Positions 46,258 to 57,825 of a DNA stretch of 64,000 nucleotides are shown here, piece after piece. This DNA comes from Oerskovia enterophila (GTDB lineage: Bacteria > Actinomycetota > Actinomycetes > Actinomycetales > Cellulomonadaceae): contig NZ_MAQA01000015.1 of NCBI RefSeq assembly GCF_001692445.1, forward strand, positions 21,690 to 85,689, given 5' to 3'. The notes beneath the pieces are model-generated. The model saw only the letters and a list, made by a program, of their open reading frames with translations. It made no database searches and was not told where the DNA came from. Each line of letters begins with the position of its first letter. The first letter of the stretch is position 1. The translations under genes were made by a program, and so were the position numbers.

Positions 46258-46943
46258 GACGCTCCTCCCGCGACGGGCACGACGGCGATCTCGCCCTCGG
46301 CCGCGAGAGCCCCCAGGACCTCGGGCAACGAGTCGGTCGGGACGAGCACGTGCAGCGTCGTCGCACCGCCGGAGACGAGGGTGCTCGACGCCTCCGCGAC
46401 CTGTGCGACGACGACCTGGCCCACGAGCTCGTACGGCGGCTCCGGCACCGGGGCGACGTCCTTGCCGGCGCCGCCGGCTCCCGTGGTGGTGTCCGGGTCA
46501 GGGACGAACCAGACGTCCACGAGGGCGCCGTCCGTGACCCGGTCCGACAACCCTCCGGTGACCGAGATCGCCACGGGACGGACCGCGAGCTCGGCCGCGT
46601 CACCGACTGCGCTGCGCGGGACGAGCTCGCCGTCCCCGACGACGCGCAGCGCCACGAGCTCCTCGGGCACGGCCTCGCCCGCGACGAAGTAGTCGTCCTC
46701 CTGTGCCCCGAGGCGCACGTCGACGGTCCGGAGCGCGCTCACGTCGAGCGTCTCGCCGGGCGTGAGCGGCCCCGCCGCGGCATAGACCGCGACCGTCCGT
46801 CCCGCGGTGGACACGGCCCACGACCCGAGCGCCACGGAACCGGCCACGAGGACGATCCCGAGCACGAGTCGCGGGTCACGCCAGGTCGGCCTGCGCACGC
46901 GTGCCACCGTCGGGGCGGGCAGGCGGTCGATCGTGCTCGTCAT
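46254..46943 (-). CDS. SAF-domain (CpaB-like) membrane-anchored protein
   Basis: 229 residues. One transmembrane helix at about 27-47 (LVLGIVLVAGSVALGSWAV), then an extracellular SAF domain with AGPLTPGETLDVSALRTVDVRL and LVALRVVGDGELVPRSAVG, as in CpaB/RcpC of Flp pilus systems. A Gly/Ala-rich loop near residue 165 precedes a C-terminal beta domain. ATG 46943 chosen; GTG 46970 is possible. First gene of SAF-CpaE-like-DUF6912. Confidence 0.75.
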   Translation of the reverse strand: MTSTIDRLPAPTVARVRRPTWRDPRLVLGIVLVAGSVALGSWAVSTAGRTVAVYAAAGPLTPGETLDVSALRTVDVRLGAQEDDYFVAGEAVPEELVALRVVGDGELVPRSAVGDAAELAVRPVAISVTGGLSDRVTDGALVDVWFVPDPDTTTGAGGAGKDVAPVPEPPYELVGQVVVAQVAEASSTLVSGGATTLHVLVPTDSLPEVLGALAAEGEIAVVPVAGGAS

Positions 46944-47153
46944 GAGGATCCGTTTCGTCGGGTCGGTCACAGGGTGGGTGGCACCGGGCAAGGCCGGACG
47001 GTGCGGGTCGACGCGGGGCTCGAGCCGCACCTCGAGCGAAGCCGGGCGGCGTGCTCGTGCACATCATGGCTGCTGGGGCGTCGACGCGGGAGGTGACCTC
47101 GGGGTGGCTGTGGACAACTCCGTCCATCCGGTGCCTCGTGGAAGAATGTCGCT

Positions 47154-47369
47154 ATGGCACCGCGTTTCCTCACCCTCGCCGACGTGACGGAGGAGCTCAA
47201 CATCTCCGCAGCACAGGCGTACGCCCTGGTCCGCAGCGGCGACCTGCCGGCTATCCAGGTCGGCGGGCGCGGGCAGTGGCGAGTCGAGGCCACCGAGCTC
47301 GAGGGATACATCCAGCGCATGTACCAGCAGACGCGCACGCGCATCGACGCCGGCGACTTCGAGGGCTGA
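47154..47369 (+). CDS. Small excisionase/BldC-fold DNA-binding protein
   Basis: 71 residues, MerR-superfamily winged helix of excisionase type: RFLTLADVTEELNISAAQAYALVRSGDLPAIQVGGRGQWRVEATELEGYI. Chromosomal members such as BldC are developmental regulators, not phage excisionases. No integrase is nearby, so a regulator is likelier. AAGAAT lies 6 nt before ATG (47142-47147) and no ribosome site, consistent with leaderless expression. Confidence 0.82.
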   Translation: MAPRFLTLADVTEELNISAAQAYALVRSGDLPAIQVGGRGQWRVEATELEGYIQRMYQQTRTRIDAGDFEG

Positions 47370-47492
47370 GACGGTCGACCCCGTCGTGGTCGTCCCTCGA
47401 CGAAGCCCGACGTCCCGCGGCGCGTCTCCTCCGACCGGCGTCGCCGCCGGTCCTCTCTCCCCCTGCTCCCCTGCATCCCCCTGAGCCGTCCC

Positions 47493-48038
47493 CTAGGTCT
47501 CGCTCACGCACACCAGCGCGGAGAACGGCACGAGCCGACCCTCGCGAGCCGCTCTGCCCGGCCCCTGCTCGTGGCTCAGCTCCTCGATGTCCAGGTGGTC
47601 CCTGCCGACCCGTGCGATCCGGCCGTCCGAATGCCCCGACCGCGTCCGGACGCGGACCGGCGCACGGTCGCGCATCAGTGCACGCAGCGCAGCGCCGAGC
47701 GACCTGCCCGCCTCAGCGCGAGACGTCGGCGCCACGGCGTGACGGGTCAGGCCGGAGATCGACGCGATCGCCGTCAGCGGCACGACGTGCTGGCGTGACC
47801 GCTCGGCCAGGAGGACCCATTCGGGGGCCACGTCACGCACCTCTGCCGTGAGGCCGTGACCGTCGACCAGGTGAAGGTCGAGCAGGGCGCCCACGGCCGC
47901 ACGCAGCCGGTCCGTCAGCAGGATCGTCGCCTGCTCCGCACGGGTGAGCTCGGCGATGGTCTGCACCGCGTCAGCGGCCTCGGCAGCGTCGAGCTGCGCC
48001 GCGAGATCGGCGAACAAGAGGTCCCAGCGCACGCGCAC
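47493..48038 (-). CDS. Conserved hypothetical protein
   Basis: 181 residues, no domain recognised. N-terminal helical part (about 1-50), then beta-rich part with EWVLLAERSRQHVVPLTAIASISGL and VRVRTRSGHSDGRIARVGRDHLDIEEL, ending in a conserved-looking RLVPFSALVCVSE. No signal peptide or membrane helix. Codon use is like neighbours and the gene is intact. Divergent from the LysM gene; the pattern suggests an actinobacterial housekeeping accessory. Confidence 0.65.
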   Translation of the reverse strand: MRVRWDLLFADLAAQLDAAEAADAVQTIAELTRAEQATILLTDRLRAAVGALLDLHLVDGHGLTAEVRDVAPEWVLLAERSRQHVVPLTAIASISGLTRHAVAPTSRAEAGRSLGAALRALMRDRAPVRVRTRSGHSDGRIARVGRDHLDIEELSHEQGPGRAAREGRLVPFSALVCVSET

Positions 48039-48117
48039 ACGCTAGCGCCTCCCCGGGGGGTTTCGTCCAGAGCTGTCCGCGGTGCGAACTTCCTCTGGAC
48101 AGGACAAGCGGGATCGA

Positions 48118-48153
48118 GTTTGATGTAACGAGGTCAAACGTGATCAAACGCGA
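48118..48153. promoter_or_regulatory. Cluster of TCAAAC half-sites
   Basis: GTTTGA (48118-48123) is followed by two 10-bp direct repeats TCAAACGTGA (48134-48143) and TCAAACGCGA (48144-48153). They lie in the 160-nt region between divergent genes, in a locally AT-rich stretch. Probable regulator binding site; the binder is unknown. Confidence 0.45.
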
Positions 48154-48198
48154 TGATCGTCGTGCATGCACGGAAGTCACCGTCTTCAGGGGGAAGCA

Positions 48199-48889
48199 AT
48201 GGCGCACCAGGTTCAGCACGGGCGGGACGACGAGCACGGTCGACGCGCACCACGGCTCGCAGCGCTCGTCGTCGTCTCGATGGCGACCGGGCTCGCTGCA
48301 GCCCTGCTCGCCGCACGGGGAGCCCGCATCGCCCAGTCGTTGCCGGTGTCACGCGTCGAGGTGCACCTCGAGGTCCTCGTGCTCGCCGTCGGCGCGGTGC
48401 TCGCCGCGTGGGTCGCCCTGACCTCGGCCCTGGCCCTCGTCTGCGTGGTCGCCCAGGCCCTCGGGCGACGATGGGACACGGGCGAGCATCTCGTGCTGCG
48501 CCATGCACCTGCGGCGGTCCGTCGACTGGCGAGCATCGGCGTCTCGCTCTCGGTCGGAGCAGGGCTGGCCCGAGGGCCCGGCGTACAGCACGTCCCGTCC
48601 CGCGCACGTCCCTCTCGGCACCCTGCTCGGCTCACCAGCGCGGGCCGCGACCCCTTCGCCGGCCGCGGCGCCGGATTCCTCCGCGCCCGCACCTTCGGTC
48701 GTGGAGATCGTGGTGCTCCGAGGCGACACCCTGTGGTCGCTCGCAGAGCGGCGCCTGGGCCCCGAGGCCTCTGCTGCCCAGGTCGCCACCGAGTGCGGGC
48801 GGTGGTTCGACGCCAACCGGGACGTCATCGGTGACGATCCCGACCTCATCAAGCCAGGCCAGATCCTCAGCGCACCGCCTTCCCCCTGA
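48199..48889 (+). pseudogene. LysM-domain protein, interrupted by a frameshift
   Basis: From ATG 48199 (AGGGGGA upstream) the frame encodes two membrane helices (LAALVVVSMATGLAAALLAA; VLVLAVGAVLAAWVALTSA) and ALGRRWDTGEHLVLRHAPAA, then loses sense after VSLSVGAGLARG (about 48565). The +1 frame continues with a Pro/Ala linker and an intact LysM domain: VVEIVVLRGDTLWSLAERRLG to DLIKPGQILSAPPSP, stopping at 48889. One extra base near the GC-rich run at 48565-48580 would explain it. Either a true pseudogene or a sequence error; the intact protein would be about 229 residues, cell-wall-binding. Confidence 0.7.
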
Positions 48890-49010
48890 TCTCGCCCCGG
48901 GGCGACGCCCCGGCAAACCCCCGAGCACCGGCCACCGCGTCGGTCCACCATCTCGTCACCGGCGCCCGCGCGGGCAGCCCGGTCCCTCTGCCGCACCCCG
49001 AAGGAGCACC

Positions 49011-49538
49011 ATGTCGATCTCCACGGAGCACCCCACCGCCCGGGCCGTCCGTTCCGGCGCCGCCCCGCGCCACGAGTCCGCCGCGACCCTGCCTCGGGCC
49101 GCCCGCCGATCTGTACGCGTCCTGACGTTCGGCGGCCCACCCCAGTTCCCGCACTCCGAGGACCTGGCGGAGAGCGGCCGGCCCGTGGTCACCGCGACGG
49201 AGACGGACCTACCGGACCCGACCTCGCTCTGCTGCTCGGTCGTGCGCGCTGCGGTCGAGGTCCTGCGAGGTGAGCGGCCTGTCGCGCAGCTCCAGCGCTG
49301 GCTCGCCCCCGACGTGTTCGACGCGATCGGTCGCCGCGCCCAGCTCGCGCAGGACGCCCCGGACCGCGTCGCCGCCTCCCGCCCCGTGGCGATCCGTCGG
49401 GCCCGGCTGCTGCGCCTCGGTGACTCTGCCGCCGAGGCCACGATCATCCTGGAGGACATGGACAGAGTACGAGCGGCGGCCGTCCGACTCGAGGCCCGGC
49501 GCGGTGTGTGGCGCGTCGTGGTCCTCGAGATCGGCTGA
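49011..49538 (+). CDS. Rv3235-family protein
   Basis: 175 residues. Conserved core from about 70: CCSVVRAAVEVLRGERPVAQLQRWLAPDVFDAIGRRAQLA, then RRARLLRLGDSAAEATIILEDMDRVRAAAVRLEARRGVWRVVVLEIG. This family of unknown function lies next to secA in many actinobacteria, as here (convergent, 30 nt apart). N-terminal 50 residues are disordered. GAAGGAG lies 4 nt before ATG. Confidence 0.85.
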   Translation: MSISTEHPTARAVRSGAAPRHESAATLPRAARRSVRVLTFGGPPQFPHSEDLAESGRPVVTATETDLPDPTSLCCSVVRAAVEVLRGERPVAQLQRWLAPDVFDAIGRRAQLAQDAPDRVAASRPVAIRRARLLRLGDSAAEATIILEDMDRVRAAAVRLEARRGVWRVVVLEIG

Positions 49539-49568
49539 CCGCCGCTCGCAGTGCTCCTCGGGCGAGGA

Positions 49569-52568
<3,000 letters not shown>

Positions 52569-52711
52569 GCAGTACTCCCGTATCGATCGCGCCCCCGGGC
52601 CGGACGGTCCGGGGCGAATGCGAGGCGACCACCGTTCGGCAGTCGGCTGGATCACACCACAGACCATCGTAGGCGAGTCCCGAGCGTGGTAGGGCTTCTG
52701 TCCGTCGATGG

Positions 52712-52735
52712 GGGTTTCGCTCTGCGGCGAAACCC
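52712..52735 (-). terminator. Terminator-like hairpin downstream of the YcaQ-like gene
   Basis: 9-bp perfect stem GGGTTTCGC / GCGAAACCC with 6-nt loop, no U-tract, between the YcaQ-like gene and secA. Confidence 0.5.
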
Positions 52736-52736
52736 G

Positions 52737-52772
52737 CCGCGCGGGCCGCGCGGGCCGCGCGGGCCGCGCGGG
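52737..52772. repeat. Four tandem copies of CCGCGCGGG
   Basis: Four perfect 9-bp units immediately after the YcaQ-like stop. Each contains the palindrome CCGCGCGG. Likely a slippage-prone microsatellite. Confidence 0.9.
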
Positions 52773-52776
52773 ACAC

Positions 52777-54045
52777 CTACCCCGCGGCGCCCTGCACGGG
52801 GGAAGCGGCGAGCTCGGCGGCGAGCGCGGGGGCGAGGTCCCCCACGGGCCCGACGGCGACGCTCGCCATCCCCAGCCAGCCCGCCATGAGGCGGAGCTCG
52901 GCGGCGAGCGCCGGGGCGGTCTCCGTGTCCGCGTACTCCTCGCGGTGTGCCGCGAGGACCCGCAGGACGCCCGCGCGGCGGTCCGCCTTGAGGTCCACCT
53001 TGGCCGTGATGCGGTCCCCCTGGAGGAACGGCAGGACGTAGTAGCCGTGGACCCGCTTGGCCGCGGGCACGTAGATCTCGATGCGGTAGCGGGTCCCGAA
53101 CAGCTGCTCGAGCCGCGTGCGCTCGAACACGAGCGGGTCGAACGGGCTGAGCAGCGCGCGCCCCTGGGCCCGGCGCGGGAGCACGGCGTCTCGGTGGAGA
53201 TACGTGGTCTCGTCCCAGCCTCGTACCTCGACGGGCCGGAGCACGCCGTCCTCGACGAGCTCGTCGAGCGCGCGACGTGGGGCCGGCCCCTTGAGCCGGA
53301 AGTAGTCGCGGAAGCAGCGCAGCGTCCCGACCCCGTGCGCCCTGGCCCCGATCTCCAGCAGCCGGCGGACCGCGTCCCGGTCGCTCACGGGCGGGGCCGC
53401 GACGACCGCGGGGGGCAGGACGCGTTCGGTCAGGTCGTAGCAGCGCTCGAACGCCGCGTTGCGGCGCGCGGCCGTGATCTCGCCCGTGAAGAAGAGGAAC
53501 TCGAGGGCCCGCTTGGCGAGCGACCAGTTCCAGCCCCACTCGGTCGTGGTGCGCGTCTCGCCCATGCCCTGCGCCTCGAGCAGCTCGTGGACCTCGCCGG
53601 CCGTGATCGGTCCACGCTCCGCGACGATCCCCCGGACGTGCTCGACCACCGCGGAGTGCGACAGCTCGACACCGCTGATGGCCCCCCACGCCTCGGTCCG
53701 GTAGGCGCGCTGGCGCCACTCGAGGAGCCGGTAGGTCTCGGGCGGTACGTAGGAGGCCACGTGCCCCCAGTACTCCACGAGCCGGCGCGGCGCCCGGCCC
53801 GCCGCGCGGTCGAGCAGGCTCACGTCGTAGGGACCGAGCCGTGAGTAGAGCGGGACCAGGTGCGCCCGGGCCAGGACGTTGACCGAGTCGATCTGGAGCA
53901 GCCCCAGGCGATCCACGGTGCGCTGGACGTGCCGCAGCGTGACCTGCCGGGGCGCGGCGCCGTCGTCGGGCCGGGGGGCGTGCAGACCCTGCGCGGCGAG
54001 CGCGACGCGGCGAGCCTGGGCGAGCGACATGGTCTCGGTCTTCAC
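52777..54045 (-). CDS. YcaQ/AlkX-family winged-helix DNA glycosylase-like protein
   Basis: 422 residues. The QxD catalytic motif is present in [16 protein letters not shown] near residue 52, followed by [46 protein letters not shown] and [22 protein letters not shown]. coli YcaQ unhooks interstrand crosslinks; actinobacterial paralogs protect against DNA-alkylating or crosslinking compounds. Substrate here is unknown. Start GTG 54045 is a best guess; a Met 5 codons on is possible. It breaks the usual hpf-secA adjacency. Confidence 0.85.
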   Translation of the reverse strand: MKTETMSLAQARRVALAAQGLHAPRPDDGAAPRQVTLRHVQRTVDRLGLLQIDSVNVLARAHLVPLYSRLGPYDVSLLDRAAGRAPRRLVEYWGHVASYVPPETYRLLEWRQRAYRTEAWGAISGVELSHSAVVEHVRGIVAERGPITAGEVHELLEAQGMGETRTTTEWGWNWSLAKRALEFLFFTGEITAARRNAAFERCYDLTERVLPPAVVAAPPVSDRDAVRRLLEIGARAHGVGTLRCFRDYFRLKGPAPRRALDELVEDGVLRPVEVRGWDETTYLHRDAVLPRRAQGRALLSPFDPLVFERTRLEQLFGTRYRIEIYVPAAKRVHGYYVLPFLQGDRITAKVDLKADRRAGVLRVLAAHREEYADTETAPALAAELRLMAGWLGMASVAVGPVGDLAPALAAELAASPVQGAAG

Positions 54046-54118
54046 CCGACCCATCCTGCCCGTCCCCCCTGACACACGCCGCGTCACACCGCGCGGCCAC
54101 GCGGCGCAGGGCGCACGG

Positions 54119-54159
54119 CGACGGGGTGGCGCTGCCTGGTCGGCGACGCCACCCCGTCG
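54119..54159 (-). terminator. Terminator of hpf
   Basis: 13-bp perfect stem (54119-54131 with 54147-54159), 15-nt loop, 33 nt after the hpf stop. Confidence 0.7.
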
Positions 54160-54191
54160 GGTCGGTTCAGGTCACGTGGACCTCACGGTGC

Positions 54192-54839
54192 TCACCCCTG
54201 GTCGGGGGATCCCTTCATGCCACCCGCGCAGGCCGTGTCGAGCGCGATGACCCCGTAGCTCCAGCCCCTGCGCCGGTAGGCGACCGAGGGGCGGGCGGTC
54301 TCGACGTCGACGAAGAGGTAGAAGTCGTGGCCCACCATCTCCATCTCGTAGAGGGCGTCGTCGATCGTCATGGGCTCGGCGGAGTGGAGCTTCTGACGGA
54401 TCACGACGGGCGAGTCGCCGAGCTGGGTCTCGACCGCTTCGCCGGGCACACCAGGGTGCGCGACGACCGGCTCCGGCTGCTTGTCCTCCGGGATGAACGG
54501 GCGGACGTCGACGGGCGGCTGCGGGTTGTTGTTGCGGTGGTCCTTGCGGCGGTCGCTGACACGCCGCAGCCTCTCCTGGAGCTTGTTCATGGCCAGGTCG
54601 AGTGCCCCGAACCGGTCGTCTGCTGCCGCCTCGGCGCGGACGACGGGTCCCTTGGCGCGGACGGTCAGCTCGACCCTCTCGCGCACCTCGGACAGTCGGG
54701 GGTTGTTCTCGTGGGTGACCTCGACGTCGATCCGCTGGGCGGTCGGTGCGAGCTGCTCGAACTTCGCGAGCTTTTCTTCCACGTGTCGGCGGAAGCGGTC
54801 AGCCACTTCCGTGTGCCTGCCGACGACAACGATCTCCAT
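54192..54839 (-). CDS. hpf: Long-form ribosome hibernation promoting factor
   Basis: 215 residues. N-terminal HPF/RaiA domain (1-100) begins MEIVVVGRHTEVADRFRRHVEEKLAKFEQ, the C-terminal dimerisation domain (about 155-215) has HSAEPMTIDDALYEMEMVGHDFYLFVDVET and YRRRGWSYGVIAL. The two-domain long form makes 100S dimers in stationary phase. GCGGAGG lies 5 nt before ATG; a small hairpin sits in the leader at 54862-54888. Confidence 0.94.
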   Translation of the reverse strand: MEIVVVGRHTEVADRFRRHVEEKLAKFEQLAPTAQRIDVEVTHENNPRLSEVRERVELTVRAKGPVVRAEAAADDRFGALDLAMNKLQERLRRVSDRRKDHRNNNPQPPVDVRPFIPEDKQPEPVVAHPGVPGEAVETQLGDSPVVIRQKLHSAEPMTIDDALYEMEMVGHDFYLFVDVETARPSVAYRRRGWSYGVIALDTACAGGMKGSPDQG

Positions 54840-54861
54840 GTGAGCCTCCGCAAAGGGTCTC

Positions 54862-54888
54862 GGACGCTCCCGTTACTCCAGAGCGTCC
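54862..54888 (-). other. Hairpin in the hpf leader
   Basis: 8-bp perfect stem GGACGCTC / GAGCGTCC with an 11-nt loop, about 22 nt before the ATG. It could affect hpf translation or transcript stability; no known riboswitch class was recognised. Confidence 0.4.
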
Positions 54889-55059
54889 CGTGTGGTCCTG
54901 GGTCTGGCTCCCCCGAGGGGGATCCGGAGTACCTATCACCTCCCTGCCCGAAGACCTAGCCTCGGGCCTGTCGCTCTGTGGCCGCACGGGTCCCGTTACC
55001 AACCGTTCCCCGTGACGACTGGACCCCAGGTTAACCCCCCTGCGAGGTAAAGGCAGCAT

Positions 55060-55991
55060 CTACGTGAGATGAACTTCGTGGGCCGCGGAACCCTGCCGCG
55101 GAGGGGGTGTCGCGGCCACCACGAAGGCCCCCAGGACGCGCGCGCCGAGCCCCTCCAGGGCCCGCTCGCAGGCCGCGAGCGTGGCGCCCGTGGTGAGCAC
55201 GTCGTCGACCAGGAGGCACGCGGCTCCCGCGAGCGACGGGGCCGCCACGGTGCCTCGCCGGGGCGCACGGACGGTCGTCAACCGCTCTCCGCGGCCCCGT
55301 GACCCCCGCCCCACCTGGTCGTGCCCGCGTTGCGTCAGCAGCCGTGCGGGCGTCGCCTCGACGCCCGCCGCACACAGCCCCTGCGCGAGCGCGCGGGCCA
55401 GCGACAGGACGGGCTCTCGCCCCCGTGCGCGCCGTGCTGCGGCGGTCGACGGCGCGGGCACCACGAGCACGGGGTCCCGGCCGCTCCCGGCACCGGTCCT
55501 GGCTTCTCCGCGCCCGACGGCAGCCCGCACGGCGGGCGCCAGCGTCATCCCTGCGCGGAGTGCCGCGGCGTCGAGCTCCCTCGTGAGGTCGACCCGCCAC
55601 TTGTCCTTCCACGCCACGACCACGTCGCGCAGCGGGCCCGCGTACGGCGCGCAGGCCCACACGGGCAGCGGGGCCCGGCCATCGAGCCTGTCGAGCCGAG
55701 GGCGTCCCGCTCGCGGCGGGTCGGGGCGCCGTCGAGCGGCCCGGCGCACGCCGGGCACAGGGCGAGGTCCCTCGCACCGCAGCCCGGGCACTCGATCGGG
55801 ACCACGAGCCGGGTCAGCGAGGCCGCCGCGCCCGCGAGCGCGGCGAGGAGAGGGCGTGTGCCCCCGGCAGCCGCGACGGGCGTGACGGGCGTGGCCGACG
55901 CACGCCGCTCACGTCCGGTGCCCGGCAGGGCCGGCGGGTCGTCCGGGGACCGGGAGGGCTGCACAGAGGAGGAGGAGGAGGAGGACGGCAC
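55060..55991 (-). pseudogene. comF: ComF-family phosphoribosyltransferase, interrupted by a frameshift
   Basis: From ATG 55991 the frame encodes a Ser-rich start, then the ComF zinc ribbon LTRLVVPIECPGCGARDLALCPACAGPLDGAP. Near 55715-55730 the frame is lost. The -1 frame carries the rest: RPRLDRLDGRAPLPVWACAPYAGPLRDVVVAWKDKW and the PRPP motif CLLVDDVLTTGATLAA, stopping at 55060. Homologs run straight through this junction, so one base is missing in the run GAGCGGGACGCCCTCGG. Real decay or assembly error cannot be told apart. Position between lpqB and hpf is normal. Confidence 0.75.
55966..55986 (-). repeat. (GAG)7 trinucleotide microsatellite in comF 5' end
   Basis: Seven perfect GAG units on the plus strand; on the coding strand it encodes the poly-Ser tract at residues 3-9. 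In-frame slippage would change tract length without frameshift. Confidence 0.85.
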
Positions 55992-56100
55992 GGCCGGAGC
56001 CTGTCACGTCCCGCCGCACGCCGGGCGATGGCGAGCCCGTCCTGTGGACACCTGATTCGTCCCGGTGCCTGTGCACGGGCAGGACCCCCGCACCGCCGGG

Positions 56101-57825
56101 TCAGCCCGGGAACGCCGGCAGGGCGACGCCCTCGATCCGCTTCTCCCACACCGCGCCGGACCTGCTGCGCCCGAACAGCGTGCCGTCCTCCGTCAGTACC
56201 TGGACCGTCCGTTCCCCGTCGCCCGCGCTGATCGCCGTCGCTCCCGCGACCGGGGACAGCCGGATCGTGTCTCCCCCGACCGCGACGAGGTGGACTGCCG
56301 GAGACGTCTCCGCCTCGTCCGTCCCCAGGACCGCCAGCAACGTCTCGTCGGCCCACACGACCTGCGAAGCCGACCTGATCGGGGCCCCGACACGGAAAGG
56401 TTCGGACAGCGCGGTCGGCACGTCCTTCTCGTCGCGCACGATCCCTGCGACATCGACGCGCGTGGCTCCCAGGGCGTCCGAGCTGACCACTGCGATCCGC
56501 GCCCCGTCGTGTGCCACCCGGATGGACTGGACCGAGCGACCGGCGAGCCACGGGACGGCGACCTCGACCGGCGTGCCGGGGTCTGCCAGGTCCGACCGCA
56601 CGACCTGCAGCGCTCCCGCCTGCGCCTGCGGACCGGACCAGACGCCACCCAGCCGGTCGACGCTCGGAGCGAGCAGATCGGTGCCGGTCAGGAGGGGCGC
56701 GCCCGGTAGGTTCTTGGTCGGCAGGCGCAGCAGGCTGTCCGATCCGTCCCGGACGACGACCGTCCGGGCGTTGGCACCCTGAGCGAGCGCGGTCGCGTCG
56801 ATGCCCTCGAGCGAGACGGCGGGCGCCAGCGGCACCAGGTCGTCGGCCCCCGTCTCGAGCGTCAAGACCTGGCCCTCGGCCGCGACGATCTCGTTGCCCA
56901 CGGCGTCGGCCTTGGCCAGCACCGGCCCACCCGCAGGCGTGCTGAGCAGGTCCTCGCCCCGGTAGAGGTTGACCGTCAGCGGCACCGCGTCGAAGAGCGT
57001 CGCCTCGAGCTGCGCCTTGAGCAGCGCACGGTCCTCTGGGGACGCGAGCGAGATCGCGTCCGTCAGGCGCACGTCGACGACGCCCCCCTCGTTCGTGACC
57101 GCGTCGATGCTCAGGCGCGTCCCCTCGGGGACGACGACGTCGGTCGACCCTCGGAGCCACTCGACGGGGCCGATCAACGTCTCGTCCACCGCGTTGGTCT
57201 GCCAGGTCCGGTTGGGGAACCAGCGCTCGTCGGGGACCAGGACCTCACGGTCCGCCGAGGGGAAGTAGAGGCGGGTCGACCTGAAGGCTGCCAGGAAGTT
57301 GGTCTGCGACAGCAGCAGCCCGTCCTCGGCCGTCTCGATCCTCCACTGTCCGTCCCCCTGACGCACGAGCCCGAACGAGACGACCGTGGTGACCGGCACG
57401 TCCTCGGTGTACACGCCGCGCTTGTCGAGCGCCCCGACGACCGACGCGCTGCCCGTGACCGTGACCGCGCCGGTCTGCATCGCCTCCTCGTCGTACGTCA
57501 GGTCGAGGTCCCCGTCGAAGACCAGCACCTGCGTCTTCCAGTCCCAGTCGTCCGACGTGAGGAACTCCTGCGCGACGTCGAAGTCGCCGGCCGGCCCGGC
57601 TGCCTGCGCGGTCAGGAAGCCCGACACGATGCCCTTCGGGTCGTCTCCCGACGCGGGACCCCGCGCCCGCAGGCCGGGAGCGTTGAAACCCTGCACCACG
57701 GAGTCACCCTGGATCACGGGACCGGACGTGGGGATCGCCGCGCAGCCCGAGAGCGCGACAGCCGCCACGACGAGGCTCGCGGCCCGCGCGACCCAGCGAC
57801 GTCGTCTTCCCACGGTGCTCGTCAC
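56101..57825 (-). CDS. lpqB: Lipoprotein LpqB (GerMN and beta-propeller domains)
   Basis: 574 residues. Lipoprotein signal with lipobox LSGC (Cys28), then GerMN-like domain (about 200-300) and C-terminal beta-propeller. LpqB modulates the MtrB kinase at the cell surface; the mtrA-mtrB-lpqB order is conserved across actinobacteria. GTG 57825 overlaps the mtrB stop (GTGA). Confidence 0.94.
   Translation of the reverse strand: MTSTVGRRRRWVARAASLVVAAVALSGCAAIPTSGPVIQGDSVVQGFNAPGLRARGPASGDDPKGIVSGFLTAQAAGPAGDFDVAQEFLTSDDWDWKTQVLVFDGDLDLTYDEEAMQTGAVTVTGSASVVGALDKRGVYTEDVPVTTVVSFGLVRQGDGQWRIETAEDGLLLSQTNFLAAFRSTRLYFPSADREVLVPDERWFPNRTWQTNAVDETLIGPVEWLRGSTDVVVPEGTRLSIDAVTNEGGVVDVRLTDAISLASPEDRALLKAQLEATLFDAVPLTVNLYRGEDLLSTPAGGPVLAKADAVGNEIVAAEGQVLTLETGADDLVPLAPAVSLEGIDATALAQGANARTVVVRDGSDSLLRLPTKNLPGAPLLTGTDLLAPSVDRLGGVWSGPQAQAGALQVVRSDLADPGTPVEVAVPWLAGRSVQSIRVAHDGARIAVVSSDALGATRVDVAGIVRDEKDVPTALSEPFRVGAPIRSASQVVWADETLLAVLGTDEAETSPAVHLVAVGGDTIRLSPVAGATAISAGDGERTVQVLTEDGTLFGRSRSGAVWEKRIEGVALPAFPG

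Noticed and set aside
47154..47369. Phage excisionase as a sign of a prophage
   Set aside because: No integrase, repeats or phage genes nearby; the fold is shared with chromosomal BldC-like regulators.
52737..52772. CRISPR-like array
   Set aside because: Units are 9 bp, contiguous and without spacers; no cas genes. No CRISPR found anywhere in the window.
54840..55059. Riboswitch (c-di-AMP type) upstream of hpf
   Set aside because: Conserved GAAUC-type elements are missing; only a small hairpin is seen.
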